DNA of 64,000 nucleotides from an uncultured Lachnospiraceae bacterium (lineage in GTDB: Bacteria > Bacillota > Clostridia > Lachnospirales > Lachnospiraceae): assembly GCA_910588655.1 (NCBI GenBank), contig CAJUPJ010000005.1:35965-99964 (forward strand), read 5' to 3'. A program made the position numbers and the translations under genes. Under the pieces are notes generated by a model. The model was given only the letters and a program-made list of their open reading frames with translations, made no database searches and had not been told where the DNA came from. This document shows, in pieces, positions 8,913 to 16,846 of this stretch (within the stretch, counting starts at the first letter, position 1; each line of letters opens with the position of its first letter).

Positions 8913-10274
8913 TTACTTAGAAGCTGCAACATTTGGAACCGTAATACTAGTGCCAACCTGTTTCCATGCTCCTGCCCATCTCTTAGCTTTCTTATTACCA
9001 GCCAGGCGTATAAATATATTCTTTCCACTAACATCTGCTTTCTTAATGTTAACAACCTTACCTCCCTTAATTGGCTTGACAGTTTTATCATTAACACCTG
9101 GAACTGAACTGCCTATATAATACTCATAATTATCTGTAGATTTATTTGTAAGCACTAAATGTGTAACTTCTGTCTGCTTGCTGTTAAGCCTATACCCTGC
9201 CTCCATAATAGCACCAGCAGATGTTGAAATAGTAACTGGCTGTTCAATTGTTGCATCCTTTATATCCTTTGTACTGGCACTATCAAGTAACAGTTCCTTT
9301 GGATTTTCTATTTTAACACGTGTCCATTTAGAAGCACATTTACCTTTTCCATTTGTCTGGGCAGCTTTACGCACCTCTAATATTGCTGAATCTTCTGCTG
9401 GTGCAGTTGCTGTTGCCTCAAGAAGCCCTGCTACAGTTTTAACCTCTTTAGAACCTATTGCATTATATGTAGCAGTTCCAGACTCCTTAATAACACGATA
9501 TTCCAGACTTTTATTAATAGTTACTGTACCTTTTGTATAATCCACAGGAACGGAAGGCCCATTAGCCTGTTTGGCAATATTAAGCTTAGTTTCCTTTCCT
9601 GGAAGACTTCCTATATTATATACATCTACATTAACTTCTGTTGTACTGCCAACAGGAACTACACTTACCTGTCCATTCTTTATATCATCAGTTTTGCCAC
9701 CTGCTGCTTCCAGATTATTGATACCTTTTACCCTTACATATAATGTAGCCCCCTGGTACTGGTATCCAGAAAAATCTAATTCTGATACCTTACCACTTGC
9801 TCCCCAGCCATCTGTTGTTCTCCTGTAATCTATTTCTTTAACGTCATTTCCATCCGCCCTGAAATCACTTATCCTGGCTGTGTTAGCACAGAATGTTATC
9901 TTGTTTTTCTTAGTAGCAGCAGCCAGTTTTACAAATAAAGGGCTTGTCATGTCATTGGTCATTATTGCAATATAATTGTCCTTAGTAATATTTAATTTTG
10001 ATAAATCTATTCTTGCTTTATCTGTACTAGTCCCTTCTGCTTGCTCATATACATCCCATGCAGTAATTTTTGCTTTTTTCTTCTTATCTACCTTAGCTAT
10101 TCCAGCCATAAGTTCTGTATCTCTAAATTGTACCTCCAGGCTTATACCTTCTTCATCAAATACTACATCCTGGATACCAACAGCTGCTGACGCACCAGCA
10201 GAACCAGCACCAAACCATCCTATTGCTGCTAAAGCTGTTAAGGCTGTTCCCTGTAATACCCTTTTAATCCTCAT
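8913..10274 (-). CDS. Secreted protein, paralogous family member 2
   Basis: This 453-residue protein has the signal peptide MRIKRVLQGTALTALAAIGW and alanine-rich cleavage region, almost identical to that of the two recombinase-flanking paralogues. The mature part carries the family landmarks ITAWDVYEQ, DLSKLNITKDNYIAIMT, YQYQGATLYVRV, SLPGKETKLNIAKQANGPS, GKCASKWTRVKI and KRWAGAWKQVG. No wall anchor is visible. Start ATG at 10274 with GAAGGGGG upstream. The leader DNA differs from the inverted repeat of the recombinase cassette, so only the signal peptide region is shared. Function unknown; a surface or extracellular binding protein is the simplest guess. Confidence 0.75.
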   Translation of the reverse strand: MRIKRVLQGTALTALAAIGWFGAGSAGASAAVGIQDVVFDEEGISLEVQFRDTELMAGIAKVDKKKKAKITAWDVYEQAEGTSTDKARIDLSKLNITKDNYIAIMTNDMTSPLFVKLAAATKKNKITFCANTARISDFRADGNDVKEIDYRRTTDGWGASGKVSELDFSGYQYQGATLYVRVKGINNLEAAGGKTDDIKNGQVSVVPVGSTTEVNVDVYNIGSLPGKETKLNIAKQANGPSVPVDYTKGTVTINKSLEYRVIKESGTATYNAIGSKEVKTVAGLLEATATAPAEDSAILEVRKAAQTNGKGKCASKWTRVKIENPKELLLDSASTKDIKDATIEQPVTISTSAGAIMEAGYRLNSKQTEVTHLVLTNKSTDNYEYYIGSSVPGVNDKTVKPIKGGKVVNIKKADVSGKNIFIRLAGNKKAKRWAGAWKQVGTSITVPNVAASK

Positions 10275-10365
10275 AACATTACCCCCTTCAACTTAAAATA
10301 TTATAAAAATTTCTATAATATATTTTCGGCATATTACTACGAAATTTAAATAGCCTTTTGTATAT

Positions 10366-11304
10366 TTAATAAGTTTTTATATCAATTCCATATTCCTCAA
10401 ACTGTTCCTTATACAAATCTTCTTTTGACGAAGGCACTGTAATACTTTCTAAATCACCAATTCCATCAAGCATATCAAACTTAACACTTGTTATTCCTTC
10501 TGGTAACTTTAATGTTTTAATACCAGTATCATAAAAAGCCCTGTCACCAATAACAATTAATTTTTCTGGAAGTTCAATATCTGTAATAGAACTGCATCCC
10601 CAGAAAGCTTCTTCATTAATTGTAGTTATACTTTGAGGAAGTTCAATATCTGTAAGATTTATGCAATTAGTAAACATTCCTTGTCCAACAAATCCCAGTC
10701 CTTCTTCAAGTTTACACTCTTTAAGAGCCTCACAATCCGAAAATATTTCTGTTCCCATATTTTCTACAGTTTTAGATATAAAAAAGTATTCAAGGGAATA
10801 ACAGTTACTAAAAGCATGTTCTGAAATACTTGTCAAAGCACCAACACCCTTTACTTCTTTCAAATTAGAACAACTACCAAAAGCATCTGTACCAATTTTC
10901 TGGACAGAATTACTTAAATCAATCTTTTCCAATGTATCACATGAGTAAAATGCACTATCTTCAATTTCTATTATATTAGAACCTGCTGTAAAATTTACAA
11001 TGCTTAAGTCTGACTCAAAAGCACTGTTTATAATTTTTGTAACAGGATAATCCTTATTTTCATAATTAATTTTATCTGGAATTTTTAAATCTTCTATATC
11101 TAAGTCACAGTGTCCTGCGACAGCAGCATTCTTATCATCTATCTGGTAACTTACACCATCAGCTTCAAGAAAACCTGTATCTATATTATATATTACCTTA
11201 ACAGCATCTGTATTTATATTTTTATCATTTTCTCCTTTTGCACAACCTGCCAAACCTGCTATACATAATATTAATAAACATATATAATAACATATTTTTT
11301 TCAT
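10366..11304 (-). CDS. BspA-type leucine-rich repeat lipoprotein (copy A)
   Basis: Lipoprotein with signal peptide and lipobox LAGC (MKKICYYICLLILCIAGLAGC), then about eight LRR_5/BspA-type repeats (pattern IxxxAFxxCxxLxxIxL, e.g. IEDSAFYSCDTLEKIDL). I place the start at ATG 11304: an upstream GTG (11319) overlaps the ribosome site GAGGAA, and the second copy at 16847 starts at the equivalent ATG. Nearly identical by eye to copy B at 16847-17782, and likewise downstream of a secreted-protein gene on the same strand. BspA repeats usually serve adhesion or protein binding at the cell surface. Here it is probably membrane-tethered outside the cell. Confidence 0.85.
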   Translation of the reverse strand: MKKICYYICLLILCIAGLAGCAKGENDKNINTDAVKVIYNIDTGFLEADGVSYQIDDKNAAVAGHCDLDIEDLKIPDKINYENKDYPVTKIINSAFESDLSIVNFTAGSNIIEIEDSAFYSCDTLEKIDLSNSVQKIGTDAFGSCSNLKEVKGVGALTSISEHAFSNCYSLEYFFISKTVENMGTEIFSDCEALKECKLEEGLGFVGQGMFTNCINLTDIELPQSITTINEEAFWGCSSITDIELPEKLIVIGDRAFYDTGIKTLKLPEGITSVKFDMLDGIGDLESITVPSSKEDLYKEQFEEYGIDIKTY

Positions 11305-11411
11305 ATAGTCTTTCCTCACTTCTAAATCATTTAATTTATTATTACTATTATTGGCAATAATAATCCTAATAATAATTTATTATGTATATATTTAGTAATT
11401 ATATATACACA

Positions 11412-11444
11412 GAAGAGAGGACTGAATAAACAACCCTCTCTCCT
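11412..11444 (-). terminator. Stem-loop between secreted-protein gene and lipoprotein gene (A side)
   Basis: Stem of AGAGAGG / CCTCTCT type with a 14-nt loop. It is matched by a homologous stem-loop at 16728-16767 on the B side. There is no clear T-run, so it may be a weak terminator or a processing element between the two genes. Confidence 0.5.
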
Positions 11445-11507
11445 GGTCAAAATATAAAATCTTAAATTATCTTAACGAAAAAATTATAAAATAATTATTA
11501 CAAATTA

Positions 11508-12791
11508 TTATTTTGGAAATGTTAATGTACCTACTGATGCATAGTTTGTAACCCAAACTTTATCTTTCTTATTTCCAGCTATACGTATCCATAACTGGCC
11601 TGGTGTTTTTTCAGTAAATTTAGCAGTTTTACCTTTGCCTATTTTCTTTGCCTTATCAGTTACTGAAGGTGCTGTATCTTTAACAACATATTCAATATCT
11701 GAAGTAAGATTATTTGTGATAATAAGTGACTTTACTTTATCCTTTTTACTATCATAATCAAACTTTGCATTTATTGAAGCACCTGTAGCAGTGAATACAT
11801 CAACACCTGTACTAGAACCCGTAGTAACCTTTGATACATCAGCATTAGGATTAACCTTATCACCTATATCTGCTAATTTCTGCACTTTTATACGTGTCCA
11901 TTTTGAAGCAATCTTACCTTTTTTACCTGTTCCAGTTGCTGCTTTACGTACTTCTAATGTTCCTTCATCTGCAGTTCCAACAATATCATTAACAGATTTG
12001 CCATTTTTAGCATCAGCCTCTGCAGCAGCAGATGTTGCACCTACAGATGCTGCTGTTACAAAACGCCACTCTAAACCAGTTTTAATTTTTACAATGCCCT
12101 TAGTATAATCAGCTGCTACAGAAGGACCATTTGCCTCTTTAGCAATATTAAATTTAAGTTCTTTACCTGGAAGTCTGCCTATATCATAAGTGGTCATTGC
12201 TACAGGAGAACTTTTAATTGTCACATCATTTATCTTTGTTGTTGATTCTGAAGGAGTAGAAGGAAAATCGGCAACTTCCCTAATATATATTGTTGCTCCC
12301 TGATACTGGAAGTCGCGGCCAAAAGCGTTATCAAGATTTACTCCTTCCCATCCACTATATAATGTCCTGTATTCGTAACCAGCATTTGCAGTACCATTAG
12401 TAATATTTATTTTCTGCTCTACTGCATGATACTCTGCCTTATATTTACTATTTGAAGGTGCAATGTGAAGAACTATCGGGTCAGTACTATCTGTCTTAAT
12501 TGCAATGTAATTATCAGCTGTAGCCTTTAATTTAGATAAATCAATATTTGCACTTCCACCTTCATATACATCCCAGCTTGTAATTTTAGCCTCAGCTTTA
12601 CCCTTTCCTACTTTCAGTACACTAACCATAAGTTCATTATCCGTAAAACTAACACTTATACCTTCAGCAGTGGCATTAATATTTCCTATAGGAAAATCTG
12701 CTGCTGATGCATCTACAGAGCCAGCGCCCATCCATGCTGCTGCTGCAAGGGCTGTCAAAGCAGTCCCCTGTAATACTCTCTTAATTCTCAT
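11508..12791 (-). CDS. Secreted protein, paralogous family member 3 (recombinase-flanking, side A)
   Basis: This 427-residue protein has the signal peptide MRIKRVLQGTALTALAAAAW, matching family member 4 almost exactly. The mature parts diverge widely but keep the landmarks ITSWDVYEGGSANIDLSKL, FQYQGATIYIRE, LPGKELKFNIAKEANGPS, KIASKWTRIKV and a C-terminal IRIAGNKKDKVW. No wall anchor. The DNA from the signal peptide back to 12964 is an inverted copy of the leader of member 4. Ribosome site AAGGAGG, ATG 12791. Transcribed away from the recombinase and followed by LRR lipoprotein copy A. Function unknown; probably an exposed, variably expressed surface or secreted protein. Confidence 0.8.
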   Translation of the reverse strand: MRIKRVLQGTALTALAAAAWMGAGSVDASAADFPIGNINATAEGISVSFTDNELMVSVLKVGKGKAEAKITSWDVYEGGSANIDLSKLKATADNYIAIKTDSTDPIVLHIAPSNSKYKAEYHAVEQKINITNGTANAGYEYRTLYSGWEGVNLDNAFGRDFQYQGATIYIREVADFPSTPSESTTKINDVTIKSSPVAMTTYDIGRLPGKELKFNIAKEANGPSVAADYTKGIVKIKTGLEWRFVTAASVGATSAAAEADAKNGKSVNDIVGTADEGTLEVRKAATGTGKKGKIASKWTRIKVQKLADIGDKVNPNADVSKVTTGSSTGVDVFTATGASINAKFDYDSKKDKVKSLIITNNLTSDIEYVVKDTAPSVTDKAKKIGKGKTAKFTEKTPGQLWIRIAGNKKDKVWVTNYASVGTLTFPK

Positions 12792-12964
12792 AATGAATAC
12801 CTCCTTGTAATTACCTTACATGTTTTACGTCCTTGTGTTAATCCATCCATCAGCCAGATTACCTGGCCTGGATAAAATACTTCTATATATGTATTATATA
12901 ATAGAAATAATATCCTCCATTCAAAAGAGCTATACGGAAAATAGCTTAACGGGGGGTTAAAAAA
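12792..12964. repeat. Inverted repeat, left arm (IR-A)
   Basis: Inverted copy of 15170-15343, differing by scattered substitutions and one indel. A 50-bp block (12812-12861) is a perfect match to 15274-15323. Homology continues into the signal-peptide codons of gene 11508-12791 and stops abruptly at 12964 on the recombinase side. It contains the ribosome site, the leader and a promoter-like pair (TTGAAT at 12924-12919, TATATA at 12900-12895, minus strand). The innermost part carries TTAAC-N5-GTTAA at 12946-12960. Confidence 0.9.
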
Positions 12965-13844
12965 TGCAATTGCCCTTATCTTATAGCATGGATACCAGAA
13001 TGTAATAATACCAGGCAGAGCCCACACCATAAACCAATACACAAAACATAATATATGTATATATAACTGTTTTACACCTTTCCCTCAATATTAAACAGTA
13101 TATACTATTGATTATGCCTTCTGCATTAATCTGCCATTCTTTAATGTCTGGATGCTTTAATACAAATGATGCCCTTTCATATGTAAAAGCGTATTACGCC
13201 CTATGGTGTATAAATATAACAGAAACCATGCCATTTATAAAAAGAATATGCTCCAGATGCCAATGCCCCTTGACACCTCTGCCACTAAAACCTTTTATAT
13301 TTAAAAGTGTTAGTTAAAAAAGTTGGTTCTGGCACAATGTCCGGAACATACATAATCAAAACACCCAGGATACAGACTAATACATTAAGTAAATGGACAC
13401 ATTACAATTTTACAAGGTGGTACGGCACCTTGTATATAATTGTATGCAAACATTTCTCTCCATATGTATATATCCATCAGATGTATTTCTTATGCATGAA
13501 CAGACCTTCTGTTACTAACGGGCTTACTACTGGTATGTTTGCAATAACTGGTTACCTCCAGCCTGTTGAGCTATTTCTGCATTTTAAAATCCATCTATAC
13601 TACATATAACTCTTGTAAAGTATTTCGTCTTAATTTTAAAAAAGTTTAGCACTTTTTTAAAAATTTTTTGTTAATTTCAAAATGTAACTGAATAGTCACC
13701 TTTCTGATACTTGTACTTTCTATATATAACATTCTTGTACCTGCACTTTAACTTATGGTAAAATAAAGTGCCATAAAATATTTTATTTTACGTAGTTTTG
13801 ATGCTCTTTGTTTCTTTTTACCTTTTTAGAAAGGATGGTATTTT
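12965..13844. other. Non-coding segment inside the putative invertible cassette
   Basis: About 880 bases between the left inverted repeat and the recombinase gene. Several short open frames occur but none has a ribosome site. It holds a 9-bp hairpin TACAAGGTG / CACCTTGTA (13411-13434, 6-nt centre), which could be a recombinase arm site or a small terminator, and the recombinase promoter near 13735-13771. Confidence 0.6.
13735..13790 (+). promoter_or_regulatory. Recombinase promoter overlapped by dyad repeats
   Basis: Sigma-A-like pair TTGTAC (13735-13740) and TAAAAT (13759-13764) with 18-nt spacing. An 8-bp inverted repeat GCACTTTA / TAAAGTGC (13743-13750, 13764-13771) straddles the -10 box, and a second dyad TAAAATAAA / TTTATTTTA lies at 13759-13767 and 13782-13790. 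Either could be an operator or recombinase-binding site controlling the gene. Confidence 0.5.
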
Positions 13845-15035
13845 ATGGCATTATTAAATTGTATTGAATGTAACCACATAGTATCTGACAAAGCATCTGC
13901 CTGTCCAAACTGCGGATGCCCTGTCAGTTTTTCACTTGATGTTTCCAGCCTGGCAGAACCATATAAGGCAGTACCCCCAAAACGCAAACCACGAAAACGC
14001 AGGAAATATAAAAAACTGCCAAATGGCTTTGGATGCATCAAGAAACTTTCTGGCAACCGTTCCAGGCCATTTGCTGCATACCCTTCCACAAAAGAATTCT
14101 ACAATAATGGTTCTCCTGTTTCACAGCCAGCTATAGGATATTATGCGGACTGGTACCAGGCGTTTGATGCATTAAGGGAATTTAACTCAAACCCTTATGA
14201 CCTGGTTCATAAGGATATAACCTTTACAGAATTATTTGAATTATACTTTAAAGATAAATACATAGACAATAAAAAGAAAAAATATTCCCAGTCTTCCATA
14301 GATTCAACCAAAGCAGCGTTTAAAAACTGTTCTGCATTACATAACAAAAAATTTAAAGAACTTCGTAAATATGACCTTCAAAGTGTACTGGACCATTGCC
14401 CGCTTAAACACTCAAGCCTTGAACTTATTGTTACACTCTTTAGGCAAATGTATAAATTTGCAAAAGAAAATGATATAACATACAAAGATTACTCTGAATT
14501 TGTCAAAATAAACATACCTGATGATGACGAAAGCGGCGAACCATTTACACAGGAGGAACTGGACATCCTATGGAACAACAAAGACAACGAAACTGTACAA
14601 TTTATTCTTGTCATGATTTATAGCGGTTTCCGCATAAAGGCTTTTGAAACAATAGAAATAAACAGTAAAGAAAAATATTTCAAAGGCGGGGTAAAAACAA
14701 ACGCAGGCAAAGGAAGAATTGTACCAATACACAATTCTATATTTGCTTATGTCCTTAATTTCAATCCTGATAAATTTAAAGCTGTTTCATTCCGTACAAA
14801 AAAATTCTATCCTGTGTTACAACAGCTTGGGATTGCCAAAACCTTATCTGGCAAAAAACATACACCACATGACTGCCGGCATACATTTTCCTGGCTATGT
14901 GATAAGTACAAAGTAGATGAATTATCTAAACATTTGATAATGGGGCATAGTTTAGGAAACGATATAGAAAAATCCGTTTATGGGCACAGAACCATTGACG
15001 AATTACGTGCAGAAATAAACAAAATACAGGTATAA
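13845..15035 (+). CDS. Tyrosine site-specific recombinase with N-terminal zinc ribbon
   Basis: This 396-residue protein opens with a zinc ribbon (C6, C9, C20, C23: CIEC...CPNC) and a very basic linker (44-58, KRKPRKRRKYKK). A putative arm-DNA-binding domain (about 58-120) and a SAM-like core-binding domain (about 124-222) follow. The catalytic domain is complete: R263 (GFRIKA), K284, H342-x-x-R345 (HDCRH), H368 (MGHS) and nucleophile Y379. All active-site residues are present, so it should be functional. It sits between inverted repeats and divergent paralogous operons, with no other phage or transposon genes nearby, suggesting a dedicated DNA invertase rather than a prophage integrase. Ribosome site AAAGGA upstream of ATG 13845. 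It has its own terminator downstream. Confidence 0.9.
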   Translation: MALLNCIECNHIVSDKASACPNCGCPVSFSLDVSSLAEPYKAVPPKRKPRKRRKYKKLPNGFGCIKKLSGNRSRPFAAYPSTKEFYNNGSPVSQPAIGYYADWYQAFDALREFNSNPYDLVHKDITFTELFELYFKDKYIDNKKKKYSQSSIDSTKAAFKNCSALHNKKFKELRKYDLQSVLDHCPLKHSSLELIVTLFRQMYKFAKENDITYKDYSEFVKINIPDDDESGEPFTQEELDILWNNKDNETVQFILVMIYSGFRIKAFETIEINSKEKYFKGGVKTNAGKGRIVPIHNSIFAYVLNFNPDKFKAVSFRTKKFYPVLQQLGIAKTLSGKKHTPHDCRHTFSWLCDKYKVDELSKHLIMGHSLGNDIEKSVYGHRTIDELRAEINKIQV

Positions 15036-15038
15036 CAC

Positions 15039-15058
15039 TTGTCACTAATTGTCACTAA
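15039..15058 (+). repeat. Two tandem copies of TTGTCACTAA
   Basis: A perfect 10-bp direct repeat (15039-15048, 15049-15058) directly after the recombinase stop codon. It could be a pair of arm-binding sites for the recombinase. I saw no matching copy on the other side of the gene. Confidence 0.6.
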
Positions 15059-15096
15059 CCGTACAATTTCCCAGATGTTTCCGGTTTATGCCAGAT

Positions 15097-15127
15097 GGCT
15101 TTGAAACTATTCCAAAGCCTTGTTTTA
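15097..15127 (+). terminator. Intrinsic terminator of the recombinase gene
   Basis: Stem GGCTTTG / CAAAGCC (15097-15103, 15113-15119), 9-nt loop, then TTGTTTT. It should prevent read-through from the recombinase into the secreted-protein gene at 15344, so that gene needs its own promoter. Confidence 0.65.
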
Positions 15128-15169
15128 TACAGCTCTTTATAAAAATGCCAGCCTTTTTGTAAATGCCTG

Positions 15170-15343
15170 TTTTTTAACCCCCCGTTAAGTTATTTCCAGT
15201 ATAGCTCTTTTAGATGAAGGATACTATTTCTATTATATTATACATATCATAGAAGTATTTTATCCATGCCAGATAATCTGGCTGATGGATGGATTAACAC
15301 AAGGACGTAAAACATGTAAGGTATTTACAAGGAGGTATTTATT
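15170..15343. repeat. Inverted repeat, right arm (IR-B)
   Basis: Inverted partner of 12792-12964. Perfect 50-bp block at 15274-15323. It contains TTAAC-N5-GTTAA at 15174-15188, a promoter-like AT-rich region around 15208-15243 (TATTATATTATA) and the AAGGAGG ribosome site of gene 15344-16669. The promoter-like region differs slightly from that in IR-A. Confidence 0.9.
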
Positions 15344-16669
15344 ATGAGAATTAAAAGAGTATTACAGGGGACTGCTTTAGCAGCTCTCGCAGCAGCAGCA
15401 TGGATGGGCGCTGGCTCTACAGATGTATCAGCAGCAGTTGATGTAGATGATATATGGGTAGGAGAAGGTGAAATTGGCATAACATCTAATGATGCAGAAA
15501 TTATGGTTAGTATAGTACAAGTTAAAAATAACCAGTTCCAGATAAAAAACTGGGATGTTTATGAAGGTGGTGAGGCAATAGTTGATTTATCTAAGCTTAA
15601 TAATGCAAAAGATAATTATGTTGCTGTTCTGACAGATGATAATAAGCCATTTTTCCTTAAAATTGCCAAAACTGATAAGCCTGGTAAGGCAACATATAAT
15701 TACAAGACTGGCACACTTACATTTGGTACTCTTACAGATTTAGATAAAGCTGAATATAGGACAGTAAATAGTGGATGGAATGGGGCTTCAGACCTTGATG
15801 TCAGCAGGTATAATTACCAGGGCGCTTCATTGTACATGAGAATTAGAGAAACTTTAAAACGCCCGGTTCTTAATACAGCAGAAAAGCTGGATGATAAATC
15901 TACAAAGAATACTACAGAAGACTATGCAGTATATGATATTGGAAGCCTTGCAAGTAAGGAAGTAAAATTTAATGTTGCTAAACAGGCAAATGGTCCTTCA
16001 CTTAGCGGGGATTATGTAAAAAATACTATTAAGAGCAAGGATGGTCTTCCAGCCCGTGTTGTTTACAATGGCAGTTTTTATGACTTTGGCGGAGAAAATG
16101 GTGCTCAAATAGCAGTATCAGGTGGTGCAGTTACTTCTAAGTCTTCTAAAACAGCAGACCTTGAAGCAATAACAAAGGGGTTTAAGCCAGGAGACAAAAT
16201 AGTACTTGAAGTACGTACAGATGCAACAGATAAAAAGCCTGCTTCTAAGTGGTCACGTCTTGAAATTGTAGTTCCTAGCCAAATAGCAGCTTCAGCTATT
16301 GCTAGTACAGTAACAAATGGCGCTATTGTTACTTCTGGGGATGCTATTAAGGTTTCTGCAGCATTTACTGAAAAATCAGGCAAGAATGGTGCTAAGAGTT
16401 ATCCGGATGTTGTTATTAAGAATGATGCTTCTAAGGGAAATGTAGATGTTAAAATAGGTGAAACTGGAAAAGTATCTACTCTTAAACCTAGCAAAACAGT
16501 AAAATATAAGAAAACAGGAACTGATGGAAATAAATTATATGTACGTGTAGGTGGTGACAAGGCTGATAAAAAATGGGCTGGTGCATGGACAGAAATTGGC
16601 CAGGTTACATTCCCTAAAGATGTAGCAGCTGCTACACCAACTCCTGCACCTTCAACAGCGGCTAAATAA
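15344..16669 (+). CDS. Secreted protein, paralogous family member 4 (recombinase-flanking, side B)
   Basis: This 441-residue protein has the signal peptide MRIKRVLQGTALAALAAAAW. Family landmarks: IKNWDVYEGGEAIVDLSKLN, YNYQGASLYMRI, SLASKEVKFNVAKQANGPS, KPASKWSRLEI, KKWAGAWTEIGQVTFPK. It ends in a short Thr/Pro/Ala tail (TPTPAPSTAAK), unlike the other members. The leader and signal-peptide DNA are an inverted near-copy of those of member 3, while the mature proteins are strongly diverged, as expected if only the 5' segment is homogenised or exchanged by recombination. Followed on the same strand by LRR lipoprotein copy B. Function unknown. Confidence 0.8.
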   Translation: MRIKRVLQGTALAALAAAAWMGAGSTDVSAAVDVDDIWVGEGEIGITSNDAEIMVSIVQVKNNQFQIKNWDVYEGGEAIVDLSKLNNAKDNYVAVLTDDNKPFFLKIAKTDKPGKATYNYKTGTLTFGTLTDLDKAEYRTVNSGWNGASDLDVSRYNYQGASLYMRIRETLKRPVLNTAEKLDDKSTKNTTEDYAVYDIGSLASKEVKFNVAKQANGPSLSGDYVKNTIKSKDGLPARVVYNGSFYDFGGENGAQIAVSGGAVTSKSSKTADLEAITKGFKPGDKIVLEVRTDATDKKPASKWSRLEIVVPSQIAASAIASTVTNGAIVTSGDAIKVSAAFTEKSGKNGAKSYPDVVIKNDASKGNVDVKIGETGKVSTLKPSKTVKYKKTGTDGNKLYVRVGGDKADKKWAGAWTEIGQVTFPKDVAAATPTPAPSTAAK

Positions 16670-16727
16670 TATATTAGTTATTTATATTGATACTGATTAG
16701 TTAAATATCATAAGTTTTATATTTTAA

Positions 16728-16767
16728 ACACAGAGAGAGGATTGTCCAGGCGGTCCTCTTTCTGTGT
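16728..16767 (+). terminator. Stem-loop between secreted-protein gene and lipoprotein gene (B side)
   Basis: Long stem ACACAGAGAGAGGA / TCCTCTTTCTGTGT (16728-16741, 16754-16767) with one mismatch region and a 12-nt loop. No T-run follows. A homologous hairpin sits at the same place on the A side, so it is probably functional as an attenuator or mRNA-stabilising element. Confidence 0.5.
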
Positions 16768-16846
16768 ATATAAATCTTTGTAATGTAAAAAATACATAAG
16801 ATGAATTTAAAACATATTAACTTATATAGAAATGAGGAAATGATAA

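Noticed and set aside
12788..13042. 84-codon minus-strand open frame reading into the inverted repeat
   Set aside because: It overlaps the leader and promoter-like sequences of the secreted-protein gene, and the equivalent is absent from the right repeat.
13108..13609. Two short open frames before the recombinase
   Set aside because: No ribosome sites, Cys/Tyr-rich random composition; the region is better read as non-coding DNA of the cassette.
13845..15035. Recombinase as part of a prophage or integrative element
   Set aside because: No phage, conjugation or excisionase genes and no tRNA attachment site nearby; the inverted-repeat layout fits inversion better.
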